A stretch of 64,000 nt of DNA from Myxococcales bacterium (GTDB taxonomy: Bacteria; Myxococcota; Polyangia; Nannocystales; Nannocystaceae). The notes under the pieces are model-generated. The model worked only from the letters and a program-made list of their open reading frames with translations. It was not told the origin of the DNA and searched no databases. Positions 61,275 through 64,000 of the stretch are shown piece after piece. The translations under genes were made by a program, and so were the position numbers. Numbering within the stretch: position 1 is the stretch's first letter; each line of letters begins with the position of its first letter. The stretch covers positions 62,001-126,000 of the forward strand of contig JAEUJW010000014.1 in the NCBI GenBank assembly GCA_016793465.1, in the 5' to 3' direction.

Positions 61275-64000
61275 ATGGCCGACGACTCGCCTTCGACGCC
61301 CAGCTACCGCACCCCCGCCGCGGACGTGCCGGAGCCGGCGCCCCACGAGCCGCTGCTGCGCTTCGCGCTGCCCGGCGTCGGTCCGTTCGACCTCGGCGTC
61401 GGCCTCGGCGCGCCGATCCGCCTCGGGCTCGACCGCCAGGCCCTGCGCCTGACCCCCGGCAGCGGCCTGCTGCTCCGCGCCGCCGCCCCCCTGCCTCCGC
61501 TCGAGCTGCGCAGCCTCGGCGTCGACCTCACGACCGGCGCCGTCGAGCTCGGCAGCCCTGGCCTCGGCGCGTTCGAGGCGCGGGTCGTCGGCCTCGCCGT
61601 CACCGCCGCCTTCCAGACCGCGCTCCCCTGGCAGCCCGGCCGCAGCCTCGTCGACGTCGCCGTGCAGAACCTGCCCATGGCGCCCGACGGCACCCGCCGC
61701 CTGTTCGCCCGCGGCCAGGCCAGCGTGTGGCTCGACCCCGACGCCCGCCTCGACCTGACGATCACCGCCGACGCGCTCGAGCTCGACGTCTCCCACCCGC
61801 TGTGGCTGCGCGCGTTCGGCCTGACGTTCGGCCTGGTCGCCGCTCGCTACCTGTTCGACCGCCAGCGCGTCGAGCTCCAGGGCCCCCACGGCCACGGCCT
61901 GCGCAACCTGCTGCTGCGCATGGTCGGGTTCTTCGCCTCGCGCTGGCTCAGGCGCCGCCTCCCGCTGGCCCTGCAGCGGCCCGGCTACGACCCCGCCGCC
62001 GACCCCCACCGCCGCAAGCACCTGCTCGAGCTCATCGCCAACCTGCGCGGCGCGCCCGCGCCCGTGCCGGGCGGCGCCGCGGCGCCTGTCCCCGCGGACA
62101 GCTCACCTGCTCCTTCGGACAGCCCCGCCGCGCCTGCCCCCGCGGACAGCTCACCTGCTCCTTCGGACAGCCCGCTGGCCCGCCTGCGCGCGCTCGCGGC
62201 CGCGCGGGTGTCCGCCGACGCGATCCCGCCGGGCGCCCGCCTGCTGGTCGCCGTGCCGCTCGGCGCCCGCGGCCGCGTCGCCGTGTGCACCGACCGCGGC
62301 GCCGACCTCGTCGCCCGCCGGCGCGCCGCCCTGCTCGAGCTGATCGCCCCCGCGGGCCTCTACGTGCACGCCGACGGGCTGCCCCAGCTCGCCGACCTGC
62401 GGGTCCTGCGGGTCGCCGTGCAGGCCGACACCCTGGCCGCCACGCTCGAGACCAGCCCGCCGCTCGGCAGCTTCGCCCAGGCGCTGGTGCACCTGCTCGC
62501 GCGCACGCTGGTGCCCTCGCGCGTGTCGGCCGGCGTGCTCACCCGCCTCGCCGCCCTGCGCGGCGACGACGTGCTGCTGCGCCAGCGGTTCGGCGCGTCC
62601 GACGCGGGCGTCACGCTGTCGACCCCGCACGCCGGCGCGATCACCGTGCGCCACGCCGAGGACGTGCTCGAGGTCGCGATCCCCGACGGCCTCACGCTGC
62701 GCTGGCAGGGCCTCGGCTTCCTGCCCGACGCCGTGATCCGCGGCCTGCGCTACACCTGGGCCACCGGCGCGGTCTACCTCGACGCCACGCCCGAGCTCGG
62801 CGACTTCGGCTGGCGGTTCGTCACCGCCGTGGCCCGCTACCGCGCCGCCCCGCACCTGCCGCGGCTGCTCGGCTTCCAGGGCCCGGACACCGGCGTGAAG
62901 ATCGACCCGGCGATCGCCGACGACCACTCGAAGGTGCTGTACCGCCACACCGTCGCCTTCCTCGGCCCGCTCGAGGTCCGCATCGCCCCGCACGACCCGC
63001 TGACGGTCGCCCTCTCGCGCGCGCACCTCGACGTCGACTGCCCGTCCGGCGTCGCCGTGCTGGTCCCCGAGCTCGAGCTCGACCTGGTGTTCGAACGCCT
63101 GCGCTGGTCGCCGCGCGCGCGCACGATCACCGGCGTCGGCGTCGGCGACTACATCGGCGAGCTGCTGCTGCGCCTGCTCGACAAGCTCGCCCTGCCCCAC
63201 CTCGAGCGCCGCGTGCCCGGCTGGCAGGGCGGCCCCGCCGACGGGCCCTGGCGCCTCGCCGCGTTCAAGGCCGGCCCGCTCGGCGAGGTCCGCGTCGAGA
63301 TCCCCGGCGACGCGGCGATCGTCGCCGAGCGCACCGTCGACGACGTCGAGCTCATGATCCTCGACGCCGGTGGCGCGCGCTCGGCCGTGCGGATCACCCC
63401 GGAGCACCAGCGCTGGGTCCCGCCGATCGCGTTCGAACACCTGCGCTGGCGCCCGCGCCTCGACGAGTGGAACGTCACCCTCGAGCCCGCCACCGGCCCG
63501 CTCGTCGACGATTTGATCAAGCGGCTGATCCACAAGTTCGTGCCGCTGCCGGTGCTCGTGCAGGTCGCCGGCTACCTCGGCCTGCCCGCGGCCAGGCGGA
63601 TCACCACGCCGCCGCCGCCGCCCGCGCCCGGCCCGGTGCTGTACGAGAAGGAGCTGCCGCAGCTCGGCCTCGTGCGCGTCGCCGCCGACGCGCAGCGCAC
63701 CGTCGACGTGCGCCTGCAACGCGGCGCCGCCGCGGTCTCGTTCGGCGCCGGCGTCAGCGTGCGCCTGCCCGCGCTCGGCTTCTCGGTGCAGATCCAGGGC
63801 GTGCAGCTGGGCCTCGGCCCGCTCCGCGGCAACATCGACAGCGAGCCCGACGCCGGCGCGCTCGTCGACGTGCTGCTGACCCACGCCGCGCGCAGCGCCC
63901 TCGCCGACTTCGCCGCGCGCCTGGCCGGCACCGCCGAGGACACCCTGTTCGAGCTCGGTCAGGGCAAGCCGTGGGGTCCGCTGCGCGTGCACGTCCCGCC
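61275..64000 (+). CDS. Very large protein of unknown function, cut by window end
   Basis: At least 908 residues with no stop before the window ends. It starts MADDSPSTPSYRTP, with no signal peptide. It has related blocks: one with LWLRAFGLTFGLVAARYL, then repeated units built on LRWRPR or LRWSPR followed by a paired-helix motif (YIGELLLRLLDKLALPHLE and LVDDLIKRLIHKFVPLPVL). A linker of two direct repeats, PADSSPAPSDSPA, lies near residue 280 and is made by palindrome copies. It may be a repeat-built lipid-transfer or envelope protein, but this is a guess. TTCACC-N17-TACACC upstream is a possible promoter. Confidence 0.75.
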   Translation, partial: MADDSPSTPSYRTPAADVPEPAPHEPLLRFALPGVGPFDLGVGLGAPIRLGLDRQALRLTPGSGLLLRAAAPLPPLELRSLGVDLTTGAVELGSPGLGAFEARVVGLAVTAAFQTALPWQPGRSLVDVAVQNLPMAPDGTRRLFARGQASVWLDPDARLDLTITADALELDVSHPLWLRAFGLTFGLVAARYLFDRQRVELQGPHGHGLRNLLLRMVGFFASRWLRRRLPLALQRPGYDPAADPHRRKHLLELIANLRGAPAPVPGGAAAPVPADSSPAPSDSPAAPAPADSSPAPSDSPLARLRALAAARVSADAIPPGARLLVAVPLGARGRVAVCTDRGADLVARRRAALLELIAPAGLYVHADGLPQLADLRVLRVAVQADTLAATLETSPPLGSFAQALVHLLARTLVPSRVSAGVLTRLAALRGDDVLLRQRFGASDAGVTLSTPHAGAITVRHAEDVLEVAIPDGLTLRWQGLGFLPDAVIRGLRYTWATGAVYLDATPELGDFGWRFVTAVARYRAAPHLPRLLGFQGPDTGVKIDPAIADDHSKVLYRHTVAFLGPLEVRIAPHDPLTVALSRAHLDVDCPSGVAVLVPELELDLVFERLRWSPRARTITGVGVGDYIGELLLRLLDKLALPHLERRVPGWQGGPADGPWRLAAFKAGPLGEVRVEIPGDAAIVAERTVDDVELMILDAGGARSAVRITPEHQRWVPPIAFEHLRWRPRLDEWNVTLEPATGPLVDDLIKRLIHKFVPLPVLVQVAGYLGLPAARRITTPPPPPAPGPVLYEKELPQLGLVRVAADAQRTVDVRLQRGAAAVSFGAGVSVRLPALGFSVQIQGVQLGLGPLRGNIDSEPDAGALVDVLLTHAARSALADFAARLAGTAEDTLFELGQGKPWGPLRVHVP
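62086..62101. repeat. Dispersed palindrome, perfect arms
   Basis: CTGTCCCCGCGGACAG, first of a tandem cluster in the terminal gene, encoding VPADS. Confidence 0.8.
62134..62149. repeat. Dispersed palindrome, one mismatch
   Basis: CTGCCCCCGCGGACAG, the second unit of the tandem cluster. Confidence 0.65.

Larger units (their letters stand above)
62084..62178. repeat. Tandem 48-bp repeat built from palindrome copies
   Basis: Two 48-base units, each holding one good palindrome (62086 and 62134) and one weak copy (62107 and 62155, CTGCTCCTTCGGACAG). They encode the repeated peptide PADSSPAPSDSP. Confidence 0.75.

Overview
The window is very GC-rich, densely coded DNA. It suggests a myxobacterium of the Nannocystis/Plesiocystis kind (Myxococcota). 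The pointers are two lipoproteins built from DUF4215 'Myxococcus cysteine-rich' repeats, a Cys/Arg C-terminal tail like the MYXO-CTERM signal, an ECF sigma gene with two overlapping partners, many lipoproteins, and lysine/alanine-rich tails. This is inference from gene content; there is no rRNA here to confirm it.

Layout. 1-7 kb: an unknown membrane protein on the minus strand, then a TolB-propeller amidohydrolase lipoprotein and an S9 peptidase lipoprotein. 7-12 kb: YebC, RuvC, RuvA, a small membrane protein, NDK, RlmN and an Ntn-hydrolase asparaginase, ending at a strong bidirectional hairpin. 12-16 kb: a Cys-rich HvfA-like lipoprotein, a YceI-like lipoprotein, and an ECF sigma operon. 16-23.5 kb: a J-domain protein with DnaK, riboflavin genes (ribE and a RibB with a degenerate RibA domain), CoaBC, family-4 uracil-DNA glycosylase, and an HU-like protein. 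23.5-32 kb: a lipoprotein, a TetR regulator, a MEMO1 protein, a HEAT-repeat protein, a protein with two cyclase-like domains, and GlgB. 32-43.5 kb: two DUF4215 lipoproteins (one ending in a uromodulin-like D8C domain), endonuclease III, an esterase, membrane proteins including an HTTM protein, and a terpene synthase. 44-47 kb: tRNA-Arg(CCT), an M23 peptidase and a small chitin-binding-like protein. 47-54 kb: lepA with an enormously enlarged lepB, an EF-hand lipoprotein, a cupin-like protein and a pentapeptide-repeat protein. 54.4-56.2 kb: a lower-GC AAA ATPase/TOPRIM pair that looks like a split OLD-type defence module. 56.2-59 kb: a 13-haem c-type cytochrome and a beta-barrel protein. 59-64 kb: a lipoprotein and a very long open reading frame that leaves the window.

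Three things run through the window. A 16-bp palindrome of consensus CTGTCC-N4-GGACAG recurs at about a dozen places, mostly inside linkers and tails of unrelated genes. A -10-like hexamer lies only 6-12 bp before many start codons, suggesting leaderless or nearly leaderless mRNAs. Convergent gene pairs are separated by perfect GC-rich hairpins without U-tracts. The best candidates for undescribed biology are the dispersed palindrome, the signal peptidase with an inserted triplicated CxxxxC module, the porin-multihaem pair, the split OLD-like pair and the orphan HvfA-like protein.
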